A DNA stretch of 64,000 bases from contig CAWITA010000023.1 in the NCBI GenBank assembly GCA_963838835.1, positions 248,001-312,000 on the forward strand, read 5' to 3'. Below the pieces are notes generated by a model. The model did no database searches and was not told the origin of the DNA. It saw nothing but the letters and a program-made list of their open reading frames with translations. Positions 26,196-36,189 of this stretch are shown here, piece by piece (position 1 is the stretch's first letter; the number at the start of each line of letters is the position of its first letter). The position numbers and the translations under genes are program-made. The stretch comes from Bog-473 sp963838835 (GTDB lineage: Bacteria; Actinomycetota; Acidimicrobiia; Acidimicrobiales; RAAP-2).

Positions 26196-27758
26196 TCAGA
26201 CCCGGGTACCCGACTCGACCACACCGCAATGCCAACAGGTGGTACGGAGGTCGCTCGAAGCCTTCCTGTCTCGCTCGAGACCGTCACCTCCCGTCGTCGT
26301 CTTGGTCAGAGCTCGCAGGTTCCCCTTCGGCAGCACGAGCCCTGCGATTACCGCTCCAGCGAGAAAGAAGAGCGACGACCAAAGGAAGGCGGTGGTGTAG
26401 CCGTGCAGGGCAGCGGCCCTGAGGGTGAGCAGACCTGGCGGGTGGCTGACCAGATAGGCGGTTGCCGCACTCGCAGCCAAGGTGTTGAGCAGCGCAACTC
26501 CGATCGAACCGCCGACCTGCTGCGTTGTATTCAGGGCAGCTGACCCAACGCCCACATCGTCTGACCGCAAACCAAGCGTCGCCGTGCTGAAGGCGGGCGC
26601 CAGACCGAGGCCGAGACCAATCCCGAGAATCAGGAGAGAAGGCAGTACGCGGCCCGCGTAGGAGTTCTCGAGGCCGACCCCGTGGAGCAGCAGCATGGCG
26701 ACGGCAGCGAGCACCAGACCCGTCGGCACCACCGGCTTCGGCCCGAACCTTGGCAGCAGCGCTCGGTTCGAGACCTGTGACATGACCACCAAGCCAGCCA
26801 CCAGGGGAAGAAAAGCAACTCCGGTCTTGATCGGACTGAAGCCGAGGATCTCCTGCAGGTAGTAGGTCAGAAACAGAAAGATTCCAAAGAGTCCAGCACT
26901 GGCAAAGAGCATCGCGAGCAAGGATCCCCCCCGTGTCCGATTGCGCACGACCCGGGGCGGAAGCAGCGGGAAGGTCGTTCGGGTCTCGTAGAAGGCGAAG
27001 GCAACGAGCAGTACGACACCGAGGACAAGGAACCCGATGGTGTATGTATCGCTCCATGACGTCGTCTCGGCGTGCGAGAGGCCAAAGACGAGGCTGAAGA
27101 GTCCACCCGTCACGAGCAGCAGACCGGGAACGTCGATTGGCTCGCGGTACGCGCCCTTGTCGTTCTTCAGCCACATCGTGGCACCGACGACGGCGATCGC
27201 CGCGAAGACAAGGTTGACGAACAAGGTCCAGCGCCACGAGACGTACGTCGTCAGGACGCCACCCAGCAGGAGTCCGATAGCCCCACCGGCTCCGGCAATG
27301 GCGCCGTAGATCCCGAACGCCCTGCCGCGTTCATCCAAATCGGTGAACGTCGTGTTCAACAGGGCGAGCACCGAAGGGGCGAGTAAGGCGGCAAAGGCTC
27401 CTTGGACACTGCGGGCGACGACGAGCATCGGAAAACCGACCGAGGCACCTCCAACCGCTGAAGCACCGGCGAAGCCAATCAGTCCGATCAGCAGCGTGCG
27501 CTTTCGTCCGACGATGTCACCGATGCGGCCACCGAGGAGAAGCAGACTCCCGAATGCCAGTGAGTACGCGGTGACGATCCATTGCCTGTCGGCATCGGAG
27601 AAGTGGAGGTCATGTTGTGCCGTCGGGAGCGCGATATTGATGATCGTGTTGTCCAGGATCACCATGAGCTGCGCGATTCCTAGTACAGCGAGGATCCACC
27701 ACCGCCGCTCGTAGTTGGCAATCTGGTCGGATCTGCCCGACAGCGCACCTGTGGTCAT
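26196..27758 (-). CDS. MFS exporter, DHA2 (EmrB/QacA-like) family
   Basis: A 520-residue membrane protein with about 14 helices. Helix 1 carries MVILDNTIINIALP (motif D1), the first loop GGRIGDIVGRKRTLL (motif A), and helix 5 GAIAGAGGAIGLLLGGVLT (motif C region). The C-terminal ~40 residues are polar and contain two Cys near the end (CWHC). Substrate unknown. The 104-bp gap to the BtuF-like gene suggests separate transcription. Confidence 0.92.
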   Translation of the reverse strand: MTTGALSGRSDQIANYERRWWILAVLGIAQLMVILDNTIINIALPTAQHDLHFSDADRQWIVTAYSLAFGSLLLLGGRIGDIVGRKRTLLIGLIGFAGASAVGGASVGFPMLVVARSVQGAFAALLAPSVLALLNTTFTDLDERGRAFGIYGAIAGAGGAIGLLLGGVLTTYVSWRWTLFVNLVFAAIAVVGATMWLKNDKGAYREPIDVPGLLLVTGGLFSLVFGLSHAETTSWSDTYTIGFLVLGVVLLVAFAFYETRTTFPLLPPRVVRNRTRGGSLLAMLFASAGLFGIFLFLTYYLQEILGFSPIKTGVAFLPLVAGLVVMSQVSNRALLPRFGPKPVVPTGLVLAAVAMLLLHGVGLENSYAGRVLPSLLILGIGLGLGLAPAFSTATLGLRSDDVGVGSAALNTTQQVGGSIGVALLNTLAASAATAYLVSHPPGLLTLRAAALHGYTTAFLWSSLFFLAGAVIAGLVLPKGNLRALTKTTTGGDGLERDRKASSDLRTTCWHCGVVESGTRV

Positions 27759-28311
27759 GGACCGCTCATCTCAGTCTCCGGCCGCAGGGCCTGATGGATA
27801 GGAGTTCAAGGCAACATGAGTCACTCTATGGCTGGTGATCCTGGCCGGCGCCGAGACTGGGACGTGCCTGATGCCCCCCGCACGCGAGGAACGACGTCCG
27901 TCGCCCAACTCGGCAACACGAATTGGCAGTCCGTTCGGTGTACCAGCCTGGACGGGGCAAGTGAGCTGGACTCGAGGACCAGGTGGCGGCACTGGGGCGG
28001 ACCAGGCAGGCAGGCAGACGGGACCGATCGGATGGTCCTGCGGAGCGGCGGCGGGCCTGCGGCGCCTGTCACCTCACTGACCGTCATCGAACCCATGGGC
28101 TGAGGCGAAATCAAGAACCGCTGACCCAGTTCGGCGCCCGACCAGCCCACCGACGACCCGGTCGCCAATACCGATCTCGTCGATGTCGATGATCAAGTCG
28201 ACCACGACGCAGTTCGTGACGCTCACAAAACAATCAATTCGAGCGTCTGGCGGGTTCGTACGACGCATGCCCTGTGATTTCGTCGGGCTCTATTGGTCCT
28301 AGAATTCAAAC
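27759..28311. other. intergenic stretch between divergent genes
   Basis: 553 bases separating the exporter from the plus-strand dehydrogenase. I see no supported gene; both promoters must lie here. Confidence 0.4.
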
Positions 28312-29451
28312 GTGAGAGGCCAAAATGTCAAGGATCCGGACGACATGCAGGAAGGTCTGTCTGGGTCCGAGCATGAGGACATCGTCGTCATTCGACGAGC
28401 GAAGACAGGTCTTCGTGCCATCATCGCCATCCATTCCACTCTCCTTGGTCCCTCCTTGGGTGGGGCGCGGTTCTATCCCTACGAAGACGAGGCGGTCGCG
28501 CTCCATGATGTCCTCCGTCTCTCGAGAGCGATGACGAAGAAGGCGGCCCTGGCCGGGCTGGCGCAAGGAGGCGGCAAGGCGGTCATCATCGGGGATCCGA
28601 GCCTTGTAAAGACGCCCTCCCTCCTTCGCGACTTTGCTGCCGTCGTCAACAGTCTGCAGGGCCGTTACATCACCGCAGAGGATGTCGGGACGACGCAGGA
28701 TGACATGGATCTGATTCGGGAGACGACACCCTTCGTTGCCGGCACGTCGACGTCCCATGGCGGATCCGGCGATCCCAGCCCCGCCACCGCTCTCGGCGTG
28801 GTGGTTGCCATGGAAGCAGCGGCTGCTCGCCGATGGGGAACTGGCCTCGAGGGAAAGACCGTGCTGGTGCTGGGTGCCGGAAAAGTAGGGGGACACATCA
28901 TTCGGCTTCTCGTTCAACGGCACGCCGTCGTCATTGCATCGGACCCCAATTGCGACAGGGTGGAGAACGCCTTACTCGCCGGTGCCGCTCGCATCGTCGA
29001 TCCCACCGATGCTCCCGGCACGCCCGCCGACATCTTCTGCCCCTGTGCGCTCGGGGGACTGCTCACAGAAGCCTTGGTACCCGATCTCCACTTCCAGATC
29101 ATTGTGGGCGCAGCAAACAATCAGCTCGATGGCGCAGGGGTGGCGGACGCCCTCGCGGCGGCGAGCATCCTCTATGTCCCTGACTACCTGGCCAACGCGG
29201 GTGGCATCATCAACATCGCCGAAGAGGCCAACGGGTATGAACGGGCGCGCGCGATGAAGGCAGTCGGTCGGATCGGGAAGACGACGACCGAGGTGCTCGA
29301 GCGTGCCGAGGTCCGAGGCATCACGCCGGTGGCCGCGGCCGAGGAGCTGGTGACCAAGCGACTCAATAGAGTCAGGGACAGCCTTGGCCAGTCCACCGGA
29401 CCGACCACTGGCACGACGCCACCTCTTTCGTCACTCACGGAAGGGTGCTGA
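28312..29451 (+). CDS. Glu/Leu/Phe/Val-family amino-acid dehydrogenase
   Basis: A 379-residue cytoplasmic enzyme of the leucine/phenylalanine/valine dehydrogenase branch: GARFYPYEDEAVALHDVLRL, RAMTKKAALAGLAQGGGKAV with the substrate-binding and catalytic lysines (about 77 and 89), TAEDVGTTQDDM, and the NAD-binding GAGKVGGHIIRLL. It catalyses reversible oxidative deamination of a branched-chain or aromatic L-amino acid with NAD+. Start is GTG 28312; ATG 28345 is an alternative. Which amino acid is used cannot be decided. Followed after 47 bp by a mycothiol-type enzyme. Confidence 0.9.
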   Translation: MRGQNVKDPDDMQEGLSGSEHEDIVVIRRAKTGLRAIIAIHSTLLGPSLGGARFYPYEDEAVALHDVLRLSRAMTKKAALAGLAQGGGKAVIIGDPSLVKTPSLLRDFAAVVNSLQGRYITAEDVGTTQDDMDLIRETTPFVAGTSTSHGGSGDPSPATALGVVVAMEAAAARRWGTGLEGKTVLVLGAGKVGGHIIRLLVQRHAVVIASDPNCDRVENALLAGAARIVDPTDAPGTPADIFCPCALGGLLTEALVPDLHFQIIVGAANNQLDGAGVADALAAASILYVPDYLANAGGIINIAEEANGYERARAMKAVGRIGKTTTEVLERAEVRGITPVAAAEELVTKRLNRVRDSLGQSTGPTTGTTPPLSSLTEGC

Positions 29452-29498
29452 GCCAAGGTGCTGAGCCAGGGCCGGCCTGCGCTTCGGTCGATCACGGG

Positions 29499-30134
29499 AT
29501 GACAGCCATGGAGATGAGGGACGCAGTTCGCGACGAGATGCTGGATCTCGCTGAGCGACTCGCCGAGCTGGATGATGAGCAGTGGAACTCTCCTTCACTG
29601 TGTGCGCGTTGGCGCATCAGGGACGTGCTCGCTCATGTGACCGCAGGCGCAGAGGGTGCCTTCGGAGTTGGCACGATCTTCGCCGGAATGCTTCGCCACG
29701 GCTTCAACTTCAACCGATGGGTGGCAGCCGATGGGCGAGTACGCGGTCAACAGGACCCGGAGGTCCTTCTGAAGGCCTTCCGGAATGCCGCTGCCAACCG
29801 CCAAGCCACGACGGAAGCCCGGTCCATCACCAGCCTTACCCATGTCCTGATCCATGGTCAGGACATGTGTCGACCTCTTGGCTTCAAACGCGATCTGCCG
29901 GAGGCACATCTCGTTCGAGTAGCGGACTTCGTCAAGGACGACGTGCACAGATTTGGTGCCAAGAAGCGCGTCGCTGGGCTCAAGCTCACCGCCACCGACA
30001 TGGACTGGTCTCATGGGCACGGGCCCGCGGTGACAGGTCCAGCGGAGGCGTTGGTGATGATGATGGCTGGACGCTTGGTCGCGCTCGATGATCTCTCGGG
30101 CGAGGGAAAGGCCACTTTGACTGCGAGGCGTTAG
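29499..30134 (+). CDS. maleylpyruvate isomerase/DinB-family mycothiol-dependent protein
   Basis: A 211-residue protein from ATG 29499 (MTAMEMRDAVRDEMLDLAER). It shows the four-helix DinB-like fold with WNSPSLCARWRIRDVLAHVT near the N-terminus and SLTHVLIHGQDMCRPLG in the middle; the His residues of these segments are the family's divalent-metal ligands. Members use mycothiol as thiol cofactor or are of unknown role, and are typical of actinobacteria. Its stop is only 4 bp from the convergent oppF end. Confidence 0.85.
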   Translation: MTAMEMRDAVRDEMLDLAERLAELDDEQWNSPSLCARWRIRDVLAHVTAGAEGAFGVGTIFAGMLRHGFNFNRWVAADGRVRGQQDPEVLLKAFRNAAANRQATTEARSITSLTHVLIHGQDMCRPLGFKRDLPEAHLVRVADFVKDDVHRFGAKKRVAGLKLTATDMDWSHGHGPAVTGPAEALVMMMAGRLVALDDLSGEGKATLTARR

Positions 30135-30138
30135 CTCC

Positions 30139-30783
30139 TCACGAGCCCCCTCGGGGCGACAGCTCTGTGCCGTGGAGACCGGCGACGGTGGCGCCGGCCA
30201 AAGCCGGGCCGTCGGTGTGCAGGTGGCAGCGAACAACCGTGCCGGCGGGCGTGATGAAGGGCTCGGGGTCGACCCGGGCGCACACCTCCATCGCAAAGGG
30301 GCAGCGTTGCCGGAACCGGCAGCCGATGCTCGCGTCGAGGCGCGTCCCGACCTCGCCGGTCAACACGATGCGCTCCCGGGACCGTTGCCGCTGCGGGTCG
30401 GGGACGGGAATGGCCGACAGCAGCGCAGCGGTATAGGGGTGGGTGGGTCGCAAGTACACGTCGTCTGCCGTACCCTCCTCGACAATCTTTCCCAGGTACA
30501 TGACCGCGATGCGGTCGCTCAGGTGTCGCACCACCGACAGGTCGTGGGCGATGAACAGATAGGCCAACCCCAGCCGGTCCTGGAGTTCGCTCAGGAGGTT
30601 GATGACCTGTGACTGGGTGGACACGTCGAGGGCGCTGACCGGTTCGTCGCAGACGAGCAGCTTCGGCTCGAGGGCCAGTGCCCGGGCGATGGCGATGCGT
30701 TGGCGCTGTCCACCCGAGAACTCGTGGGGCTGACGCCCGAGCACGTGGCGACCGATGCCCACCTGGCTCAGCAGCGCGATCAC
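30139..30783 (-). pseudogene. 3' part of the second oligopeptide-transporter ATPase (OppF), out of frame
   Basis: 214 codons with signature FSGGQRQRIAIARAL, Walker B LLVCDEPVSALD, H-loop FIAHDLSVV and the oligopeptide-specific C-terminal Cys cluster region IGCRFRQRCPFAMEVCARVD. This is the missing half of the OppF domain whose first half ends the upstream frame at 30780. One base lost at about 30800 (GAGCGCGAAGGCGCGTGATC; GAGCGCCGAAGG expected, giving EERRRRVIALL) separates them. All motifs are intact, so a sequence error is likely. Confidence 0.85.
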
Positions 30784-33380
30784 GCGCCTTCGCGCTCTTC
30801 AGCGGAGAGCTGAGTGTGGATTTGGAAGGGCTCACCCACGATCTCGGCGATGTTCTGGTGGGGGTCAAGCGAGGAGTAGGGGTCCTGGAAGATCATTTGC
30901 ATGGCCAGGCGGCTCCGCCGGAGAGGAGGGCCCGAGAGGGTGGTGATGTCCTGGCCGTCGAGCACAATCGAGCCGCCTGTCGGGTCGATGAGGCGCAGGA
31001 CGAGACGGGCCAACGTCGACTTGCCCGAGCCGCTCTCCCCGACGAGGCCGAGTGTGGTGCCGGCCGCCAGGCTGAGGTCGACGCCGTCGACCGCGGTGAC
31101 CCGGCCCGTCACCCTTCGCAGTAAGCCGGTACGGACCGGGAACTGCTTGGAAAGATCGAAGAGCTCGAGGAGCGGCTGCTCGGTGCGCGCGACCGCGGCG
31201 TCGCCGGCGAAGGGTTGCTCCATCCGGTCCAACCGTGTGCCGGCCAGGGTGAGCTCGTCCTGGCGTACACAACGGGTGAGCCCACTCGTCGCCCGGCCGC
31301 GCACCCGGCCGGCCGGGCCAGCGCCCTGCTCGTCGGCACCGTGGCGCTGGGCACCGTGCCCGTCCGCACCAGCGGCGTCCGTACCGGGGACATCGACCTG
31401 CTCCCCGTCGAGCTCGGGCCGCAGCGGGGGACGAAGGACCACCGGCGGTGACGCGCAGCGAGCGATGGCATAGGGGCATCGGGGTGAGAAGCGACAACCC
31501 GCGGCGAACTGGTCCGGTCGGGGCACCATGCCCGGGATGGCGTGGAGGTGCTCGCCGGGCGGAGTGAGCTGCGGTATCGAGGACAGCAAGGCCTCCGTGT
31601 ACGGGTGCCGGGGCCGCCTGAACACGTCGTTCACCTCGGCGTGCTCGACGATCTGGCCGGCGTACATGACCACGACGTCGTCGGCCACGTCCGCGATCAC
31701 GCCGAGGTCGTGAGTGACGAAGATCATGGCCATCCCCATCTCGCGCTGCAGGGTGTGGAGGAGTTCGACGATCTGGGCCTGGGTGGTGACGTCGAGGGCG
31801 GTCGTCGGTTCGTCGGCGATCAAAAGCTTGGGCGAGCAGGACAGGGCCATGGCGATCATGACCCGTTGGCGCATGCCGCCCGAGAACGCGTGGGGATAGT
31901 CCTTGGCCCGGTTCTTGGCGTCGGGAATCTCCACCCGTTCGAGCATCTCGACCGCCATCTTCCACGACTGGTCCCGATTGAGATGGAGGTGCGTACGCAC
32001 CTGCTCGGCCACCTGGTTCCCGACCGTGAACGCCGGGTTCAGGCTGGTCATCGGCTCCTGAAAAATCATCGAGATGTCGTTGCCCCGGATCTGACGGAGC
32101 TCGCCCGGGCTCAGGCGCATGAGGTCGCGACCCATGAAGACGGCGGATCCCGAGACCCTCGAGACTTTCGGCGGCAGGAGGCCCATCACGGCCAGGGCCG
32201 AGACCGTCTTGCCCGACCCGCTCTCCCCGACGAGACCGAGGGTCCGGCCTCGCGTCACGGAGAACGTTGCCTCTTCCATCACCGGGAGCCATTCTCCGTT
32301 CGTCAGGAACTCGATTCGCAGGTCCTCGACCAACAGCAGCTGGGCCTCCTCGGCCGGACCGGCAGTGGCCGGAGTGCTCGACTCCTGGTCCCGGCCGAAC
32401 AAGCGGCCCAGCCGCGTGGTTCGTTCCTCGGCCGAACCTCCGCTCGCCTTGGGACGCTCACGACCGAGCGAATCGCGCAACCCGTCGGCCACCCAGTTGA
32501 ACGAGAGCACGGTGAACATGATGAGCAGACCCGGGAAGATCAGGGCCCACGGAGCCGAGTCGATGAAGTTGAAACCCTCCTGGAGCATGCCGCCCCAACT
32601 GGGCGTGGGCGGTTGCTCGCCGATTCCGAGGTAGCTGAGACCAGCCTCGACCAGGAGGGCGAAGCCGAGGGCCAGTGCGAGCTGGATGATGACGGGCGAC
32701 GCGACGTTCGGCACGATGTGCTTGCGGATCAGGCGAGGCGACGTGGCGCCCAGTGAGCGCGCCGACTCGATGAAGTTCTCCTCGCGCACCGCGATCACCT
32801 GTCCCCGCAGAAGACGAACGAAGCCCGGTACGAACACGATGCCGATGGCCAGCGCCGTGTCGTTGACGCTGGCACCCAGGAGCGCGGCGACCGTCAGGGC
32901 GAGGATCAGCGGAGGGAAAGAGAACATGGCGTCCATGAGACGCATGATCACGCTGTCGGCCGCTCCTCGGAAGAAACCGGCGATGAGCCCGAGGGGTATG
33001 GCGATCACCGCGGCGACGCCCACGATCTCAAATGTTGCCCGCAAGGACGTTCGACCACCCCAGATCAGGCGGCTCAAGATGTCCCGGCCGAGGTCGTCGG
33101 TGCCGAACCAGTGGGCGAGCGAGGGACCGGCGTTCGTCAGGTTGAGGTTCTGGGTGTTGGGATCGTAGGGGGCGATGAGCGGGGCGAAGATCGCCGCCAC
33201 GATCACGACGAGGAGGAAGATGAGACCCCCCATCGCAAAGCGCTCCTTACGGAAGCGGCGCCAAAATGTGGCTCGTTTGCGGCCTACGTCGGCGATCTCT
33301 GCCGCCTCGTCGATCGGAGGTGGAGGCTCGTCCAGGCCGACGAAGGGATCCTCGCGCTCTGGAGGCAGGGCCAGGCTCAT
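30780..33380 (-). CDS. fused oligopeptide ABC transporter: permease OppC + ATPase OppD + 5' half of OppF
   Basis: 866 codons in one frame. Residues ~1-308 are an OppC/DppC permease (GTDDLGRDILSRLIWGGR, coupling motif ESARSLGATSPRLIRKHIVP). Residues ~345-690 are OppD: Walker A GESGSGKT (385-392), FSGGMRQRVMIAMAL, IADEPTTALD and the Cys-rich CRFSPRCPYAIARC tail. After a Gly/Ala/Asp/His-rich linker, OppF begins near MEQPFAGD (31223) with Walker A GESGSGKS; it ends at a frameshift and continues at 30783. The start overlaps the oppB stop (ATGA). Permease-ATPase and ATPase-ATPase fusions are known separately; all three together is unusual. Role: peptide import. Confidence 0.85.
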   Translation of the reverse strand: MSLALPPEREDPFVGLDEPPPPIDEAAEIADVGRKRATFWRRFRKERFAMGGLIFLLVVIVAAIFAPLIAPYDPNTQNLNLTNAGPSLAHWFGTDDLGRDILSRLIWGGRTSLRATFEIVGVAAVIAIPLGLIAGFFRGAADSVIMRLMDAMFSFPPLILALTVAALLGASVNDTALAIGIVFVPGFVRLLRGQVIAVREENFIESARSLGATSPRLIRKHIVPNVASPVIIQLALALGFALLVEAGLSYLGIGEQPPTPSWGGMLQEGFNFIDSAPWALIFPGLLIMFTVLSFNWVADGLRDSLGRERPKASGGSAEERTTRLGRLFGRDQESSTPATAGPAEEAQLLLVEDLRIEFLTNGEWLPVMEEATFSVTRGRTLGLVGESGSGKTVSALAVMGLLPPKVSRVSGSAVFMGRDLMRLSPGELRQIRGNDISMIFQEPMTSLNPAFTVGNQVAEQVRTHLHLNRDQSWKMAVEMLERVEIPDAKNRAKDYPHAFSGGMRQRVMIAMALSCSPKLLIADEPTTALDVTTQAQIVELLHTLQREMGMAMIFVTHDLGVIADVADDVVVMYAGQIVEHAEVNDVFRRPRHPYTEALLSSIPQLTPPGEHLHAIPGMVPRPDQFAAGCRFSPRCPYAIARCASPPVVLRPPLRPELDGEQVDVPGTDAAGADGHGAQRHGADEQGAGPAGRVRGRATSGLTRCVRQDELTLAGTRLDRMEQPFAGDAAVARTEQPLLELFDLSKQFPVRTGLLRRVTGRVTAVDGVDLSLAAGTTLGLVGESGSGKSTLARLVLRLIDPTGGSIVLDGQDITTLSGPPLRRSRLAMQMIFQDPYSSLDPHQNIAEIVGEPFQIHTQLSAEEREGA

Positions 33381-34352
33381 CCCAATCGGACCTTCGGGTT
33401 CAAGAAGCCGTAGATGATGTCGACCACCAGGTTGATCACGACGAAGGCCACCGCGGTGACGAGGACCACCCCCTGGATTGCCGGCAGGTCCTTCACCGTG
33501 ATCGCCTGGAGCACGTAGGTCCCCATGCCCGGCAACGAGAAGATCTGCTCGATGATGACCGTGCCCCCCAGTAGGTAGCCGAACGAGATGCCGATGACGG
33601 TGACCGCCGGGCTGAGCGCGTTCTTCAGCGCGTGTTTGCCGATGACGGCGCGCGGGACCCAGACCCTTGGCCCGGGCCGTCCGGATGTAGTCCTGATCGA
33701 GGGTGTCGATCATCGCACCGCGCACTTGGCGGGCGATCACGGCCGCCCCGCCCAGGCCGAGCGCCAGCCACGGTAAGAAGAGGTCCTTCGCCCACTCGAC
33801 CGGGGACTGAGTGAAGGGCGTGTACCCGAGTGCCGGGAGAAGGTGATAATCGACGGCAAAGATGGTCACGAGCATGATGGCCAACCAGAAGTCGGGAATG
33901 GCCACGCCGAGACTGCTGCCGAAGGTCACCGTACGGTCCCGGAGGCTCCCTTGGCGGACCCCCGAGAGGATGCCCGCCGGTATCCCGAAGATGATGGAGA
34001 AGACCATCGCGCCGAGGGCGATGCTCAAGGTGACGGGGAAGCGCAACGCGAGCTCCGAAGCGACAGAGATGTGCGGCTTGAAGATCGAGTTCCCGAGATT
34101 CCCGTGGAGCACTTGGTTGAGCCATTCGAGGTACTGCTTCCAAAACGGCTGGTTGAGGTGCAACTGCTGACGAATCTTGGCGATCTCGCCGAGGTTGGCC
34201 CTGGTTCCCCCGGCCATGGCGATCGCCGGGTCGCCGGGCAGGAGGAAGACCAGGCTGAAGACAGCAAACGAGATCAGCAGGAGCAGCGGGATGGTGATGA
34301 GCAGGCGCCTTGTGATGAACGAAAGAAGCGAGCCACCCCCACCGGACGCCAT
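33377..34352 (-). pseudogene. oppB: oligopeptide ABC permease OppB, single-base frameshift
   Basis: The first ~230 codons encode a DppB/OppB permease: LLSFITRRLLITIPLLLLIS, VFLLPGDPA, GVAIPDFWLAIML and the start of the coupling motif DYIRTARAKGLG. There the frame shifts; the +1 frame then gives RAVIGKHALKNALSPAVTVI and runs to NPKVRLG and a TGA at 33377 that overlaps the next start. Total length is 325 codons plus one base, so one extra base near 33660 explains it. Likely a sequence error or a very recent mutation; otherwise the transporter would be non-functional. Confidence 0.85.
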
Positions 34353-34366
34353 CGCGGCCCGTCAGC

Positions 34367-36091
34367 TCACTTCTTGATGTAGATGCCCGCGAGGTCCGAG
34401 CGGCAGTTCCCGAGGGGAGCGACGACATGGCCGCCGACGACGTTCTTGTTGTAGGCGACGATCGAGGGGATGAACTCGATCGGCACCTCGAGGCCCTGCT
34501 CCATGACGAGCTTGTCCGCTTGCTGCATCGGCGGTCCCTGCACGCTCGGGCTGAGCGATGCGTTGGCCGCAATGGTGAGACTCGACATCGCCTGGTTGAC
34601 GGAACCCAGCTCCTGGGCGCCGAATCCCGAGGACTCGTACTCGGACTCGAAGTTGTTCGATATGTCGGGTCCGTTGGTCAGGTCGTCGCTCAGGAGGGCG
34701 TTGCCCGTCTTGTTGAGGTAAACGTCCTGGAGGATGTCGGCCGGGGGTATCTCCTGGATGTTGGCGGTGAACCCTGCCGCCGCCATGTTGGCCTGCAGGA
34801 TGGCGGCGGCCCTGGTGAAGGTTGCGTCACCTCCCGGGACCATGAACTTGAAGGTCACCCCGTGGGGGAAGCCGGCGGCGGCCAGCATGGCCTTGGCCTT
34901 CGCCGGCTGGTAGGAGTACGCGTTCCCGATCTGCTTGTTGTAGCCGGGCGACGAGGTCGGGAAGGGCTGGAAGGCGGGCTCGCCCAGGCCGTCGAACACC
35001 ACCTTGTTGATCGCCGGTCGGTTCACCGCGTACTCCAGCGCGGCGCGGATCTTCGGGTTGTCGAACGGTGCGGTGTTCTCCCGCATCTGCAACACCATGT
35101 AGTCCAAGGACTGCGTCGTCGCGATGCCGATATTGGAGTCGTTCTTCACCGCGGGGTAGTCCTCGGGCTCGAGCTGGATGTAATCCACCGCGCCCGAGGT
35201 GAGTGCGCTGACCGACGGAGGCCCCGACTGCACCTCAATGAAGTCCACGCCGCCCAGTGGGTAGGCGGCCGAGTCGAAGAACTTTGGGTTCTTCACTATG
35301 TCGAGGGAAGAGCCCTGCGAATAGCTCTTCAGCATGAAGGGCCCGGCCCCGATCGGGTGCAGCGTGGACCCGATGGAGGAGGGGTCCATCACCGAGCCGT
35401 CGATATAGGTCATGGCCCACATGAAGTCGCCGGCGGTCGGTCGGTTGAGGTTGACGACGAGGGTGGTCGGGTTTACCACCGTCATCGTTTGGATGGCGCT
35501 CAGTGAGGTGCGCTCCGGGCTCTTCTTGGTGTGCTCGAGGCTCAACTCCACGTCGGTAGCGGTGACCGGGTCGCCGTTGGAGAACACCATGTTCGGCCGG
35601 ATGTGCAGCGTCACCATGGATGGATTGTCGATCGTCCAGCTCTCGGCCACGCCCGGGGCGATGCTGGTGTCGGTGGCCGGCGCCGCGACCGATTCGAAGA
35701 TGTTCTGGTACACCGTGTAAGAACAATCGTTTTGTTCGGTACCCGGATCGAAGTCGTTGGCGAACTCGTTGTTGAGGTCGTAGCCGTACTTCAGGACGCC
35801 GTTCGGATTGATGTCCGACGACGATGCTCCAGCGGTCGAACCCCCGCCGACCGCGGCGAGGGGGACGAACACCGCCGTCGCGATGACGCCGGCTACCGCA
35901 CTCCTGACCCGGGGGCCGCGTCCCCGCGAGTTCGGCGGCGCTGGTCGGCCGGCGACGACCCTGTCCCAGTGGCACCCAGTGGTGACTTCTCGTTCCTGTT
36001 CACTTGTGTCTCCCCCCGACGTCGACGACCGTTGTTGGTCCGAACGACACGGCCGGCCACGACGGTCGTTTGACTGTGTCACCACCGACAT
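34367..36091 (-). CDS. peptide-binding lipoprotein-like protein (SBP family 5, OppA)
   Basis: A 574-codon frame whose mature part is a solute-binding protein family 5: LKYGYDLNNEFANDFDPGTE, LHIRPNMVFSNGDPVTATDV, IGAGPFMLKSYSQG, FDNPKIRAALEYAVNRPAIN. It captures oligopeptides for the adjacent permease (14-bp gap). A hydrophobic export segment (AGVIATAVFVPLAAVGGG) begins only about 60 residues in, and no Cys follows it, so it is not a lipoprotein. A better GTG start (36003, after GGGGGAGACACAA) is in another frame that closes after 36 codons, so a frameshift near the 5' end is possible. Confidence 0.85.
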   Translation of the reverse strand: MSVVTQSNDRRGRPCRSDQQRSSTSGGDTSEQEREVTTGCHWDRVVAGRPAPPNSRGRGPRVRSAVAGVIATAVFVPLAAVGGGSTAGASSSDINPNGVLKYGYDLNNEFANDFDPGTEQNDCSYTVYQNIFESVAAPATDTSIAPGVAESWTIDNPSMVTLHIRPNMVFSNGDPVTATDVELSLEHTKKSPERTSLSAIQTMTVVNPTTLVVNLNRPTAGDFMWAMTYIDGSVMDPSSIGSTLHPIGAGPFMLKSYSQGSSLDIVKNPKFFDSAAYPLGGVDFIEVQSGPPSVSALTSGAVDYIQLEPEDYPAVKNDSNIGIATTQSLDYMVLQMRENTAPFDNPKIRAALEYAVNRPAINKVVFDGLGEPAFQPFPTSSPGYNKQIGNAYSYQPAKAKAMLAAAGFPHGVTFKFMVPGGDATFTRAAAILQANMAAAGFTANIQEIPPADILQDVYLNKTGNALLSDDLTNGPDISNNFESEYESSGFGAQELGSVNQAMSSLTIAANASLSPSVQGPPMQQADKLVMEQGLEVPIEFIPSIVAYNKNVVGGHVVAPLGNCRSDLAGIYIKK

Positions 36092-36189
36092 GCCGCATCG
36101 ACGTTGCGACTATACCGACGGCGCGGGCCATACCGCAGGACGCCCTGGTGGGCACCTAAGCCGTTTCGCCGCGCCGGGTTTCGCCTGCG

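Noticed and set aside
28074..28268. 64-codon minus-strand frame before the dehydrogenase
   Set aside because: No ribosome site or homology; it occupies the promoter region of a better gene.
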